64,000 nt of DNA from Opitutaceae bacterium EW11. Lineage in GTDB: Bacteria > Verrucomicrobiota > Verrucomicrobiia > Opitutales > Opitutaceae. The notes beneath the pieces are model-generated. The model was not told the origin of the DNA and searched no databases. It saw nothing but the letters and a program-made list of their open reading frames with translations. The position numbers were made by a program, and so were the translations under genes. Below, in pieces: positions 9,101 through 19,397 of the stretch (the first letter of the stretch is position 1; the number at the start of each line of letters is the position of its first letter). The stretch covers positions 496,001 through 560,000 of the forward strand of contig QAYY01000003.1 in NCBI GenBank assembly GCA_003054665.1, written 5' to 3'.

Positions 9101-11170
9101 ATGCCGGTATCCCCGTTCCTCGATCCTTCCTTTCAGATTCGGTGGTCCAAACTGACCGCCGACCAAATCGCGCCGGCGATCGAAGACGCGCTTCGGGTAT
9201 CGCAGGCGGCCATCGATCGGATCGCTTCGCAGGATCTCGGGAGCCTCAGCTACGAGAACACGTTTCTCGCGCTGGAACACGCGACGGAGGCCTTGAACGT
9301 GGCATGGGGCAAGGTCACGCACCTGCAGTCTGTCGCCGATTCGCCCGCGTTGCGCGAGGCGCACAACGCGATGCTGCCAAAGGTCTCTGCCTTCTATGCG
9401 AGCATTCCCCTGAATGCGGCGCTGTGGGAACGGCTGAAACGGTTTTCGGAGACACCGGCAGCCCGCGCACTTCAGGGCGTGCATCGGCGTTTTCTCGACG
9501 AAACGGTGGCGGATTTCCGGCAACAGGGAGCGGACCTCTCCGCTGAGAAACGGGCTCGCCTCGAGGCGCTGCAGAGCGAGCTGGCCCAGTTGACACAGAA
9601 GTATTCGGAGAACGTCTTGGACGCGACCAACGCCTGGCAACTCCTGATTGATGATGAAGCTCGGCTCGCAGGCCTGCCTGCCCATGCCAAGGCCGCTGCG
9701 CGCCGAAATGCCGAGGCGAAGGGTATCGGCAGCGCGGATAAACCGGTGTGGCGTTTCACGCTGCACATGCCCTCCCAGGAGCCGTTCATGACGTACCTCG
9801 AAGACGGCGCGCTCCGGCAACAAATGTGGGAAGCGGCCATCGCCGTCGGCGCCCGCGAACCTCATGACAACACGCCGATCATCCCCAAAATCCTCGCTCT
9901 GCGCGCGGAGAAGGCGGAGCTGCTCGGCAAACCGCACTTTTCGGACCTCACGCTCGAACGCCGGATGGCGAAATCGGGCGCGCAGGCGCTGGCCTTCGTC
10001 GCCGATCTCCAGCAGCGCACGCAGTCGGCCTTCCACGGAGAATGCCGGGAACTCGAGATTTTCAGAGCCCAGCAGGCTGGGAGTGATCCCGAGCCGCTGG
10101 CTCCCTGGGAACTGGCGTACTGGTCGGAGAAACTGCGCAAGGCGCGTTACGATCTGGATGAAGAGCAGCTCCGCCCGTATTTCCCGATGGACCGGGTCAT
10201 TTCGGGGCTCTTCGAGATCGCCCAGCGCGTATTCAGGATCCGGATCATCGAGTGTCCGGCAGGCGCGGTCGAGGTGTGGGACCCTCAGGTGAAGTATTAC
10301 CGGCTTGAGGACGGGGCAGGGCGCCACCTCGGCTCGTTCTACGCCGACTGGTACCCGCGCGAGTCGAAGCGCGGGGGTGCCTGGATGAACTACCTGATCA
10401 CCGGCGGCCCGCGGCCGGACGGCTCGCGCGAGCCGCATCTCGGCTTGATCTGCGGGAACATGACGCCCCCGGAAGGCGACCGTCCCGCGCTGCTCACGCA
10501 CAACGAGGTGGAGACGGTTTTTCACGAGTTCGGGCATCTGATCCACCACCTCCTCGGCGACGTGGAGATCAAGTCGCTCAACGGCGTCAACGTCGCCTGG
10601 GACTTCGTCGAGCTTCCGTCGCAGCTGATGGAGAACTGGTGCTGGGAGCGCGAGAGCCTCGATCTGTTCGCCCGACATTTCCAGACCGGCGAGCGCATTC
10701 CGGACGCGCTGTTCGCGAAGATGGTTGCGGCGAAAAACTTCCGGTCGGCCTGCGCCATGATGCGCCAGCTCGCTTTCGCCAAGATGGATTTGGCTCTGCA
10801 CATGCGGGCGGGAGAGTTCTCCAGACTTCCGGACGTCGAGCCTGCCGCGCGTGCCCTCGTCGCAGATTGCCTGATGCCCACGGAGCCGCCCGCGCCGACG
10901 ATCGTGAAGCGTTTCACGCACATTTTCTCCGACCCCGTGGGTTACGCCTCGGGCTACTACTCCTACAAATGGGCCGAGGTTCTCGACGCCGATGCGTTCA
11001 CCCGATTCCAGAGGGAAGGCATCTTCAACGCGGATGTCGGCGCTGAGTTCGTCGACCGCATCCTGAGCAAGGGCAACTCGGTCGATCCGGCGGAACTGTA
11101 CCGTTCATTCATGGGTCGGGAGCCCGACCTCGGCGCGTTGCTCCGACGGAGCGGCTTGGTTGATTCCTGA
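9101..11170 (+). CDS. M3-family oligopeptidase (oligopeptidase A-like)
   Basis: Predicted 689-residue cytoplasmic zinc peptidase that breaks down short peptides. The active-site motif is FHEFGHLIHHLL (HExxH), with a downstream glutamate in the ENWCWERESL region that completes the metal site in this family. Length and overall pattern (GGAWMNYLITGG before the motif, FSDPVGYASGYYSYKWAEVL after it) match OpdA/PrlC and bacterial dipeptidyl carboxypeptidases. The ATG at 9101 is preferred over an in-frame TTG at 9065, which only adds low-complexity residues. It lies 39 bp before tamB; a shared transcript is possible. Confidence 0.92.
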   Translation: MPVSPFLDPSFQIRWSKLTADQIAPAIEDALRVSQAAIDRIASQDLGSLSYENTFLALEHATEALNVAWGKVTHLQSVADSPALREAHNAMLPKVSAFYASIPLNAALWERLKRFSETPAARALQGVHRRFLDETVADFRQQGADLSAEKRARLEALQSELAQLTQKYSENVLDATNAWQLLIDDEARLAGLPAHAKAAARRNAEAKGIGSADKPVWRFTLHMPSQEPFMTYLEDGALRQQMWEAAIAVGAREPHDNTPIIPKILALRAEKAELLGKPHFSDLTLERRMAKSGAQALAFVADLQQRTQSAFHGECRELEIFRAQQAGSDPEPLAPWELAYWSEKLRKARYDLDEEQLRPYFPMDRVISGLFEIAQRVFRIRIIECPAGAVEVWDPQVKYYRLEDGAGRHLGSFYADWYPRESKRGGAWMNYLITGGPRPDGSREPHLGLICGNMTPPEGDRPALLTHNEVETVFHEFGHLIHHLLGDVEIKSLNGVNVAWDFVELPSQLMENWCWERESLDLFARHFQTGERIPDALFAKMVAAKNFRSACAMMRQLAFAKMDLALHMRAGEFSRLPDVEPAARALVADCLMPTEPPAPTIVKRFTHIFSDPVGYASGYYSYKWAEVLDADAFTRFQREGIFNADVGAEFVDRILSKGNSVDPAELYRSFMGREPDLGALLRRSGLVDS

Positions 11171-11209
11171 CGCGACGCCGGACCGACCGCCGGTTTCCCG
11201 CCGGTCGCC

Positions 11210-14200
11210 ATGCGCCGTTTCGTCATCATCCTCCTCTCGTTGGCAGCGCTGGCCGCGCTCGCCGTGGCGCTCTCGCCTTACTGGCTCGACGCCGCCCTTC
11301 CGGCGATCGCCCGAAGGTTCGACGCCACCGTCGGAGCGTATTCGAGAGTCGGCTACGGGCGATTCGTTCTTCGCGACGTGGTTGTCACCAAGCCCTCGGC
11401 TACCGTGAGGATCGCGTCGATCGAGGGCGAAACACCCTGGCTGTGGGCGGCGCGGCGCATCGGAGGAGGAAAAGAACCGGTCGTAGCGGGAGAATGGAGC
11501 GTGGCGGTTCGCCCGACCGGGAACAGGACGAGCGCACCGGCGCCGTCAGGCTGGGTGCCCCTCCAGGACCGGTTGCTCCGGATTTCGGACCTTCTCCACC
11601 GGTGGCTTCCGCTGGCGCGCACCGGGCCCGGGCGGGTTTCGTGGCCGGGGAACGAACTCCGTTTCGCACCGGTGTTTTGGGAAAACCGTACCCTGCGGAC
11701 GGACTCGCTCGAATGGCGGGGCTGCGCCGCGAAGATCGTCGCGGAGTTGCGGAGGGAGCCGTCGCTGGTCCGCGTCCACGCGGAATTCGTCGGACGGCCC
11801 TTGGTCGTCGAGGCTGTCGGCGCAGGAAACGATCTGAAGGGCACAATCGTCGCCTGGGGGCAGACGGCGCCCTGGTCGGCGACGTTTCCCGCCACGGGTT
11901 GGATGCCGTCTTCGGCCGACGTCAACGCGACTTCCTGGACGCTGGACGGTTCCCAGTTGGGACTCGCCGGATACGCAACGATCGCGGGCGATCTCAAGGC
12001 GCGGTGGTCCAACGAACGTTTCCTGGTGCACGCCGACGTACACGGCACGCCGGCGGAGAAACAGGGAGGACCGCAGGCGGCGAAGTTGCCGGCGTTGCAT
12101 ATCGAAGCCGATGCCACGGGCGACAGAACGGCGTACACAGTGGAACGGTTCCGAATCGAGGCTCCAGGCGTGAAAGCCGACCTCAGCGGTCCGGTGCACG
12201 TCGGCTTCCACGAACCACACCCAGGTTGGCGCTCGCGGTTTCACTTCACCGCCGATCTGGCCCAGGTCCGGTGGCTGCGGGCGACCGGCACGCTCACAGG
12301 CGACGTCGATGTGGAGCCGCGCCCCTCCGGCTGGCCCGCGCTGCGCTTCGAGGCGCAGGGTACCGGCTTCGCTGCGGACACCTGGAAACTCAAGTCGCTC
12401 CGAATTGGCGGATCTCTCGATTGGCCAGCCTTGGCGCTGAACGTTCTGGAGATCGAAGCCGATCCGGACGGGAGGCTGAAAGGAACGGCATCGGCCGATT
12501 TGTTAAGAAAAACGCTGACCGAAGCACGGCTCGAAGGGCGCGTTCCTTCCGCGCTCGTGCAGCGGTTTCTTCCGAAGACGGGCGGGTTCGGCGTCGCCGA
12601 TGTCGTCGTGCGCGCCAGCGGGCCGTTTGCGGCGCTACAGCACGAAGGCACGATTCTCGTGAGCGAACTCCGGGTGAAGGGCTTCAGGCCGGCGACGGCG
12701 AGGCTCTGGTGGCGGGGAACCGGCCCGCAGGTGCAGGAGTTCGATGCGGGTATCCAGGCCGGCACGACGGAGTTCGTCGCCAGCGGAGCCCTGCGACCTG
12801 AATCGTGCGTGCTTCAGAAGTTGATCTGGCGGCACGAGAACGTGGACCGATTGACGCTGCAGCATCCGGCGAGGCTGACGTGGAAACCCGGTTTGGCGGT
12901 GGACGCTTTCGATCTCGTCGGACCTGCGGGCGAGCTGCGATTGACGGGAAAGTGGGGTGAGACCGGCGAGGTGCGGTTCTTCGCGAGAGGCATTGCGGCG
13001 GAGTGGTGGCACGACTTCGTGCCCCCAGCGCCCTTCGAATGGACAATCGATCAGCTGTCTCTAAACGGTAAGTGGGATCATGGACCGGCAGCGGTCGAAG
13101 CGTCGGGGCACGTCACGCTCATCCTGCAGGGTGGGCGGCAGGTTGCCCTGGACCTGCAGGCGAAGGGTGACGGAAAGTCGCTCGAACTGGACCGACTTTC
13201 GGCGACGGAGGGCCAGACGCAATTGGCCGCGCTGAAAGGACGTCTGCCGCTCGGGATTGTGGTCGCTCCGAAACCGCGAATCGAGCTGAGCGACTCGAGC
13301 CAGCTGGCCATCCAGGGATCGGTGAACCCGGAGGCGGGCTGGTGGAACGAACTCGCCCGTCGGACCGGCGTAAAGCTCGACCGGCCCGAGCTTTCCCTCG
13401 ACCTATCCGGCACTTGGAGCCAGCCGCAGGGCAGGATGGTGCTGCGACTTTCGGAGCTGGCGTTGTCCGAGAAACCGGGAGTTCCCAAGCTCCCGCGTAT
13501 TCAGGATCTTCATGCAGAGCTCGTGGCCGAGAAGGACCGGATCCGGTTGGAGCCGGTGGAGGTGAACATCGAGGGTCAGCCTGTCAGAATGACTGCGACC
13601 CTGCCTTCCGGTCCGACGCTCTGGCATCGGCTGCGAGCCGATCCCAAGGGCGTGCTCCTGCGGGAGGCGCAGGTGTCGGTTCGCGCCGCGGAGGTTCCGA
13701 TCGCTCCTTTTACTCCGTTTCTCGCCGGAATGCTCACGTCGCAGGGCACGTTGGACGTGGATCTCACGCTCTCGGCGGAAGGTCCGTGCAAGGGCCACGT
13801 GCGGCTCAACGGAGCGGGAACGCGTCCGCTCGGGGCCCTGGGGCCGCTTCGCAATATCCGGGCCGACATCGAGGCGGAGGGCAGGCAACTCCGGCTTAAT
13901 CCTTTGGAGGCCACGCTGGGCGGGCAGCCGATCGTGTTGAATGGAACCGTGGACGTCCCTCCGGGGAAACATCCCCGCTACAGCCTCATCGCGAAAGGCG
14001 AGAACCTTCCCTTCGTGCGCCAGGAGGGCTTGCTGGTGCGTGGCAACGTCGCGCTGAAGCTGGAAACCGGCAATCAAGCGGGGCCGCCGCTGCTCAGCGG
14101 TGAGGTCGCGCTTCGGGACAGCCTGTTTCTCTCCGACGTCCGCGCCCTCGTTCCGAGCGGTGCGGGAGCGGGTCCCCAACGCCGTCCGCCGTATTTTGCG

Positions 14201-14893
14201 GTCTCCCAGTCGCCGTTCAGAGCCTGGCGGCTCGACGTAAATCTGGTCGGTCAGCGCTTTCTGCGGGCGAGAACGACGCTGTTCAACGGCACCGTATCGA
14301 TGAAGTTTCACCTGCTCGGCACCCTGGGCGAACCGCGCGCCATCGGCGACGTGCGAATCGACGAGGGCCAGGTGCTGTTCCCATTTGCGCGGTTCGACCT
14401 GGGGGACGCCAGCGTGCGGCTGACCGAGGAGAACCCGTTCGATCCCCAGCTCGCGGTTTTCGGAACGTCGCGGAGGTACGGATACGATCTGAAGCTCGAA
14501 CTCACCGGCTCCGCCACCACGCCGAACCTGGTTTTCACGTCCAACCCGCCGCTCAGCTCCGAGCAGGTGCTACTCCTCGTCATGGCGGGCGAGACTCCGA
14601 AGAACGAGGTCAGCTACACGACGAGCCAGCGTTTTGCCCGGCTCGGAACGTATTTCGGCCAGAGTCTTCTGGGGAGCTTGAGCGGCGGCCAGGGCGACGA
14701 CCGCCTGACGATCACGAGCGGCGAACGCGTTTCCCGGCAGGGCCGGGAGACGTACGACGTCGAGTACACGCTGAACAAACGCTGGACGGCGGTGGGTGAG
14801 TACGACGAGTTCGACGAATACAACATCGGACTGAAACGGCGCATTCTGCCGCGAGACGGGAAAAGCAAAGAGGCCGGCGATGAACGGAAGTAG
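11210..14893 (+). CDS. tamB: TamB-like inner-membrane-anchored bridge protein
   Basis: Predicted 1227-residue AsmA/TamB-family protein that spans the periplasm as a long hydrophobic groove. An N-terminal signal anchor (MRRFVIILLSLAALAALAVAL) is followed by a very long repetitive beta-rich region and the typical C-terminal domain with FGTSRRYGYDLKLELTGSATTP and NPPLSSEQVLLLVMAGETP. In the known pair TamB and the barrel TamA work together in outer-membrane protein insertion or lipid transport. Here the gene overlaps the following barrel gene by 14 bp, which strongly supports this pairing. Low confidence is reserved for which cargo it carries. Confidence 0.88.
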   Translation: MRRFVIILLSLAALAALAVALSPYWLDAALPAIARRFDATVGAYSRVGYGRFVLRDVVVTKPSATVRIASIEGETPWLWAARRIGGGKEPVVAGEWSVAVRPTGNRTSAPAPSGWVPLQDRLLRISDLLHRWLPLARTGPGRVSWPGNELRFAPVFWENRTLRTDSLEWRGCAAKIVAELRREPSLVRVHAEFVGRPLVVEAVGAGNDLKGTIVAWGQTAPWSATFPATGWMPSSADVNATSWTLDGSQLGLAGYATIAGDLKARWSNERFLVHADVHGTPAEKQGGPQAAKLPALHIEADATGDRTAYTVERFRIEAPGVKADLSGPVHVGFHEPHPGWRSRFHFTADLAQVRWLRATGTLTGDVDVEPRPSGWPALRFEAQGTGFAADTWKLKSLRIGGSLDWPALALNVLEIEADPDGRLKGTASADLLRKTLTEARLEGRVPSALVQRFLPKTGGFGVADVVVRASGPFAALQHEGTILVSELRVKGFRPATARLWWRGTGPQVQEFDAGIQAGTTEFVASGALRPESCVLQKLIWRHENVDRLTLQHPARLTWKPGLAVDAFDLVGPAGELRLTGKWGETGEVRFFARGIAAEWWHDFVPPAPFEWTIDQLSLNGKWDHGPAAVEASGHVTLILQGGRQVALDLQAKGDGKSLELDRLSATEGQTQLAALKGRLPLGIVVAPKPRIELSDSSQLAIQGSVNPEAGWWNELARRTGVKLDRPELSLDLSGTWSQPQGRMVLRLSELALSEKPGVPKLPRIQDLHAELVAEKDRIRLEPVEVNIEGQPVRMTATLPSGPTLWHRLRADPKGVLLREAQVSVRAAEVPIAPFTPFLAGMLTSQGTLDVDLTLSAEGPCKGHVRLNGAGTRPLGALGPLRNIRADIEAEGRQLRLNPLEATLGGQPIVLNGTVDVPPGKHPRYSLIAKGENLPFVRQEGLLVRGNVALKLETGNQAGPPLLSGEVALRDSLFLSDVRALVPSGAGAGPQRRPPYFAVSQSPFRAWRLDVNLVGQRFLRARTTLFNGTVSMKFHLLGTLGEPRAIGDVRIDEGQVLFPFARFDLGDASVRLTEENPFDPQLAVFGTSRRYGYDLKLELTGSATTPNLVFTSNPPLSSEQVLLLVMAGETPKNEVSYTTSQRFARLGTYFGQSLLGSLSGGQGDDRLTITSGERVSRQGRETYDVEYTLNKRWTAVGEYDEFDEYNIGLKRRILPRDGKSKEAGDERK

Positions 14894-16982
14894 GCGGGCG
14901 CTTCTTCTCCTGGTTGTCGTGCTGGGGTTCGTCCTCGGAGCGGACGCGGCCGAACCCAAGCCATCGGTCGCGAAAATTCGAGTGAGCGGATTGGGCTGGC
15001 TGCAGAACCGGCAAACGCGGCTGGCGATCGAGCGCCTGTGGGGGGACAAGCCCGGCCCGACGCTGAATACAAATCAGATCGAAGATGCGGCTCTGTTCAT
15101 CGCTTCGGTGATCGCGCCGAAAGGGTTTCAGCATCCGCAGATCGAGGTCGATGCCATGCTCGCGAATGGAGGGCGGGAGCATTTCACCATCGATCTGACG
15201 CTGCAGCAGGAGCCGCCTCGGTGGGTGCAGGCGCGCGAGGTGGCATTCCATGTTCACGAGGGCGTGCGCTTCCACCTGGAAAACGTCTCGATCACCGGGC
15301 TTCGCGTGATGAGCGACGCGGCTGCGCACGACTTCTTCTTCAACGAAGTGGCGTTGATCCGCGGAAAGGCTGCGCGGGCTTATTCGCCCGAGCGCGCCCG
15401 GCGATCCGCCGACGCGCTTGAGAGCACCCTTCGCCAACAGGGGTACGCCGAAGCTTCGGTCAAGATCGCGAAGACCGAGCAGGATCCGAAGACGGGAAAA
15501 GTCGCGCTGCAGGTGGCGGTGACGGAGGGGCCCAAGTGGATGCTTTCCAGCGTGCGCGTGGAGACGAAGGGTCCGGAACTCGCCGGCGTTGCCCCGATCG
15601 AACAGCGGAAGGGCATTCCCTGGTCGACTTTTCGCAGCCAGGACCTGGCGCAGGAAATCCGCCGGATCTATTTCAAGGACGGCTATCCGGACGTCCGGGT
15701 GCGCGTCGATGCGAAGCCCCGTCCGGCGGGTTCGGGCGAAAGGCCGGTCGATGTGATCGCTCGCGTCGACACCGGCGTGCAGGTGAGGGTGGGGCAGATC
15801 GTCTTCCACGGTCAGGAGAAGACGAAGGAGTCGGTATTGAGACGTCGGGTACAGATCGATCATGGCGATCTGCTCGATCCCCAGGAACTGGATCGCGCGC
15901 GGTACCGGTTGGGCCGTCTCGGCATCTTCCGCTCCGTCGACGTCACTTACCAGCCGCCGGAGGGAGAAGTGCGCGATCCGGTTTTCACCGTGCGCGAGGA
16001 GAACCCGACCGAGCTCAGCCTGATGGGCGGCTACGGGAGCTACGAACAGTTGCGCGGTGGAGCCGAGTTGGTGAGGCGCAATCTCTTCGGTCGGGCGCAC
16101 GAGGCGCGGCTCACGGTGGTGCAATCGATGAAGAGCAGCCGCGGTGATCTCACGTACACTGTTCCGGAGATATTCGGGGAGACGATCGACGGGTCGGTGA
16201 GACTTTTCGGACTTCAGCGAGAGGAGCGCGCCTTTCTACGCCAGGAATACGGCGGCACGGCCACGCTGAAACGCAGTTTTCCCGCCATCTCGGCAGACGG
16301 GACGATTGGCTACACGTATCAGTCGCTGCGCAACGACCAGAATCAGCTCTCGACCTACACCTCGGACGGTCGCCAAGTCACCGTCGCCAGTATCGACGTG
16401 GGCCTGACTCACGACAGCCGTGACAACCCTCTGCGGCCTCGCCGCGGCTATCGCTGGGCGCTTCAGTCGGAGCTCGCGAGCCAGGGCCTCGGCGGCGAAG
16501 TGAACTACCAGCGTGTTGAGCTGAGCGCTTCGTATCACACCTCGTGGGGCCGCGGCCGTTGGGTGCATGCCGGAATCAGCCACGGGGTGGTGACGACGCT
16601 CGGGTCGACGGACGCGCTTCTCCCGGTGAACAAACGATTCTATCCCGGGGGCGAAAGCAGCATCCGCGGTTACGGCGAAGGCGAAGCAGCCCCGCGAGGA
16701 TCGGATGGAAAATACATTGGCGCGAAGAGTTATATCCTCGTCGATCTGGAAGCCGAACAATCGCTGACGAAGAATCTGTCGTTTGTCCTCTTTACCGATC
16801 TGTTGGGCGAGTCGGTGACGTTGGCGAAGTACCCCTTCGATACGGAGCTCATCTCCGTCGGCGCCGGACTCCGCTATCATACATTGATAGGCCCCGTGCG
16901 CCTCGAATACGGCCACAACGTCCGCAAACGCGAAGGCGACCCCACCGGCGCCGTCCAATTCTCGATCGGCTTTCCGTTCTGA
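14880..16982 (+). CDS. tamA: TamA/BamA-type outer-membrane barrel with POTRA domains
   Basis: Predicted 700-residue Omp85-superfamily protein. After a signal peptide ending near GADA it has POTRA-like repeats (about residues 25-370) and a 16-strand barrel of the surface-antigen class with the conserved lid motif SSIRGYGEGE (the VRGY/IRGY box of strand 13 and loop 6). It ends in phenylalanine (SIGFPF), the usual outer-membrane sorting signal. Overlap with tamB suggests translational coupling, and TamA is the better reading than BamA because no skp, lpx or bamA-type neighbours are present. Confidence 0.88.
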   Translation: MNGSRRALLLLVVVLGFVLGADAAEPKPSVAKIRVSGLGWLQNRQTRLAIERLWGDKPGPTLNTNQIEDAALFIASVIAPKGFQHPQIEVDAMLANGGREHFTIDLTLQQEPPRWVQAREVAFHVHEGVRFHLENVSITGLRVMSDAAAHDFFFNEVALIRGKAARAYSPERARRSADALESTLRQQGYAEASVKIAKTEQDPKTGKVALQVAVTEGPKWMLSSVRVETKGPELAGVAPIEQRKGIPWSTFRSQDLAQEIRRIYFKDGYPDVRVRVDAKPRPAGSGERPVDVIARVDTGVQVRVGQIVFHGQEKTKESVLRRRVQIDHGDLLDPQELDRARYRLGRLGIFRSVDVTYQPPEGEVRDPVFTVREENPTELSLMGGYGSYEQLRGGAELVRRNLFGRAHEARLTVVQSMKSSRGDLTYTVPEIFGETIDGSVRLFGLQREERAFLRQEYGGTATLKRSFPAISADGTIGYTYQSLRNDQNQLSTYTSDGRQVTVASIDVGLTHDSRDNPLRPRRGYRWALQSELASQGLGGEVNYQRVELSASYHTSWGRGRWVHAGISHGVVTTLGSTDALLPVNKRFYPGGESSIRGYGEGEAAPRGSDGKYIGAKSYILVDLEAEQSLTKNLSFVLFTDLLGESVTLAKYPFDTELISVGAGLRYHTLIGPVRLEYGHNVRKREGDPTGAVQFSIGFPF

Positions 16983-17260
16983 GGGCGAGTTGTCGATAGC
17001 AGGGCGGCGCGCGCCGCCTTACCAGATACGTCTGATCCGAATCGGAGGTCGCTCGCGGAGGGCCTTCCGAATCGTCGCGGTAAGTTGGCCTTCGTTACAA
17101 CGGATCGTGGCGTTTCCAAGTAGCTGCTGGCTTAGTTGTAAGCTTCGGAATCCTAGTGGCTTGCCTGAGTTTTTTCGTGGGGCGCGTGCGGTTGCCAAAT
17201 GGGGGTTGGAAATGCTCATTTATCGCGTTCATTTCAGCCTAACCTTCAACCTTTCCCACC
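16983..17260. other. Intergenic region without recognised gene
   Basis: A 278-bp stretch between tamA and the zinc peptidase gene. Open frames here are short and give arginine/proline-rich shadow peptides. It presumably carries the promoter of the downstream gene, but I cannot point to clear hexamers, hairpins or RNA genes. Confidence 0.4.
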
Positions 17261-17956
17261 ATGAGTCTCGGACTTTGGGTCATCCTCATCATCATTCCCA
17301 TCCTTCTCGGCCTGTATGCGCAGATGCGTGTATCCAGCGCTTACCAGAAGAATCTGGAGATCCCGTCCCGCGGGAATATCACCGGCGCGGAAGCCGCCTC
17401 GGCGGTGATGCGCGGCGCCGGGATCGACGACGTCGAAATCGTCGAAGTCGAGGGTCAACTCAGCGACCACTACGACCCGATGCACAAGCGGCTCGCGCTC
17501 TCGAGCGACAACTACCGCGGCACCAGCCTCGCGGCTCTGGGCGTCGCGGCGCACGAAGCCGGCCACGCCATTCAGCACAAAGTCGGCTATTCGATGATGT
17601 CGCTCCGGCAGAATATGGTGCCGGCGGTGCGGTTTGCGGCCCCCGTGGCGTATTTCCTCACCGGATTCGGCTTCATGTTCTTGGGCTCGTTTGGCGGCAT
17701 CCTGCTCCAGATCGGCATCGCGGCGCTCGCCGTCATGACGGTGTTTCAGTTGGTGACCCTGCCGGTCGAATTCGACGCGAGCCGGCGGGCCAAGGTCCAG
17801 TTGGTCAACCTCGGCATCCTGGAGCGGGACGAGATGCCGGGCGTCAACGAAACGCTAGACGCCGCGGCGCTGACCTATGTCGCCGCGTTCATCTCCTCCC
17901 TCGGCAACCTGCTGTATCTTCTCGCAATCCTTTCCGGCGGCCGGCGCGACGACTGA
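17261..17956 (+). CDS. Membrane zinc metallopeptidase, YugP family
   Basis: Predicted 231-residue integral membrane protein. An N-terminal hydrophobic segment (LGLWVILIIIPILLGLYA) is followed by the active-site motif AAHEAGHAIQH (HExxH class), two hydrophobic segments around residues 125-165, and VEFDASRRA, whose glutamate and aspartate are conserved in the YugP family (neutral zinc peptidase 2). The physiological substrate of these proteins is unknown; a role in membrane protein turnover is assumed. It has its own terminator directly downstream, and the C/T-rich sequence CTTTCCCACC stands before the ATG. Confidence 0.88.
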   Translation: MSLGLWVILIIIPILLGLYAQMRVSSAYQKNLEIPSRGNITGAEAASAVMRGAGIDDVEIVEVEGQLSDHYDPMHKRLALSSDNYRGTSLAALGVAAHEAGHAIQHKVGYSMMSLRQNMVPAVRFAAPVAYFLTGFGFMFLGSFGGILLQIGIAALAVMTVFQLVTLPVEFDASRRAKVQLVNLGILERDEMPGVNETLDAAALTYVAAFISSLGNLLYLLAILSGGRRDD

Positions 17957-18000
17957 TCCATCACCTGCGCGCCGGTAAACACGCCGGCATCACACACGAC

Positions 18001-18033
18001 GAAGCCGCACGGTGACGTGCGGCTTCTTTCTTT
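18001..18033 (+). terminator. Rho-independent terminator after the zinc peptidase gene
   Basis: A perfect 10-bp stem, GAAGCCGCAC (18001-18010) with GTGCGGCTTC (18017-18026), encloses a six-base loop and is followed by TTTCTTT. Confidence 0.8.
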
Positions 18034-18119
18034 CGGTGCGGATCGGGAATGGGGCGGCTGCCGTGCCCCGCGGCGCCCCGATCTGAGAACAAGGCGGGGC
18101 CGCAGGCTTCAGAGCGACA

Positions 18120-19397
18120 TCACTGCGTGGTCAGCACGGTGTACGTCCGCTTGCCCTTCCGGAGGAGCAGGTATTTCCCGAACAGGAGATCGTTGTTCGT
18201 GATCGCCCGGGCGACGGCGCTTTCGCGGATGTTGTTCACGTAGATGCCGCCGCCCTCGACGTCCTTGCGGGCCTGTCCTTTCGACGGAGCGAGCCCGGCC
18301 TGGATGAGAGCGTCGACGAGCGCGAGGCCCGCGCCTTCGAACGCGCCAGCATCGACGCGTTTGGTCGGGATTTCACCGACGACGTCTTTGAACAACGCCT
18401 CGCTGATGCCTTCGACGCCGCCGCCGAACATGATCTCGCTGGCCCGGATCGCATCTTCGCAGGCGACCTTGCCGTGGACGAGAGTCGTGACTTCCCGCGC
18501 CAGAGCCTTGTGGGCTTCGCGCGCGCCGGGATTCGCAGCGAGTTCGCTTTCGAGACGCGTGATTTCCTCGTGCGAGAGGAACGTCAGCACCTTGAGGAGC
18601 TTGATCACGTCGCGGTCGTCGCTCTGGACGAAAAACTGGTACATCCGGTACGGGCTCGTCCGTTTGGGATCGAGGTAAACCGCGCCGCTGGCGCTTTTCC
18701 CGTATTTGGTGCCGTCGGCTTTCGTGAGCAGCGGGAAGGTGAGGCCCCACGCCGAAGCGCCGGCTTTCTTTCGGCAGAGCTCGGTTCCGGCGGTGATGTT
18801 GCCCCATTGGTCCGTCGCGCCGACCTGCAACTCGCAGTTCGTCGTGGTCCGGAGATGATAGAAATCGAAAGCTTGGAGCAGCATGTAGCTGAACTCCGTG
18901 TAGCTGATCCCGGCGTCGCTCTCCATGCGCGTCCGCACGGAGTCCTTCGCCATCATCCAATTGATCGTAAAATGCTTTCCGACGTCGCGGAGGAAATCCA
19001 GGTACGACATCGGCGCGACCCAGTCGGCGTTGTTCACCAGGCGGGCCGCGTTTCCAACCGCGTCGAAATCGAGGAAGCGCGCCAGCTGGGTCTTGATGCA
19101 GGCGATGTTGTGCGCGACCTGTTCCGACGTCTGGAGATTGCGTTCCGCCGACTTGCCGGACGGATCGCCGATCATGCCCGTGGCGCCTCCCGCGAGGGCG
19201 ATCGGCTTGTGACCGAACATCTGGAATCGCCGAAGCGCGAGCAGCGGGACGAGATTGCCGACATGAAGCGAATCCGCGGTCGGATCGAAGCCGCAATACA
19301 GCGTGATCGGCCCCTGCGTCAGGCGCTCGGCGAGCGCGCTTTCGTCAGTGCAGTCGGCCAGCAGGCCGCGCCATTTGAGGTCTTCGAGGATGGTCAT
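18120..19397 (-). CDS. tyrS: Tyrosyl-tRNA synthetase
   Basis: Predicted 425-residue cytoplasmic enzyme that charges tRNA-Tyr. The class I signatures are present: the HIGH-like box is SLHVGNLVP (residues 44-51) and the KMSKS loop reads TKYGKSASGAVYLD. CGFDPTADSLH is the typical tyrosine-binding entry strand. A C-terminal S4-like RNA-binding domain covers the last 70 residues (VDALIQAGLAPSKGQARKDVEGGGIYVNN). The ATG at 19397 starts MTILEDL; a TTG 18 bp upstream is also in frame but less likely. No T-box leader is visible upstream. The length is normal. Confidence 0.96.
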   Translation of the reverse strand: MTILEDLKWRGLLADCTDESALAERLTQGPITLYCGFDPTADSLHVGNLVPLLALRRFQMFGHKPIALAGGATGMIGDPSGKSAERNLQTSEQVAHNIACIKTQLARFLDFDAVGNAARLVNNADWVAPMSYLDFLRDVGKHFTINWMMAKDSVRTRMESDAGISYTEFSYMLLQAFDFYHLRTTTNCELQVGATDQWGNITAGTELCRKKAGASAWGLTFPLLTKADGTKYGKSASGAVYLDPKRTSPYRMYQFFVQSDDRDVIKLLKVLTFLSHEEITRLESELAANPGAREAHKALAREVTTLVHGKVACEDAIRASEIMFGGGVEGISEALFKDVVGEIPTKRVDAGAFEGAGLALVDALIQAGLAPSKGQARKDVEGGGIYVNNIRESAVARAITNNDLLFGKYLLLRKGKRTYTVLTTQ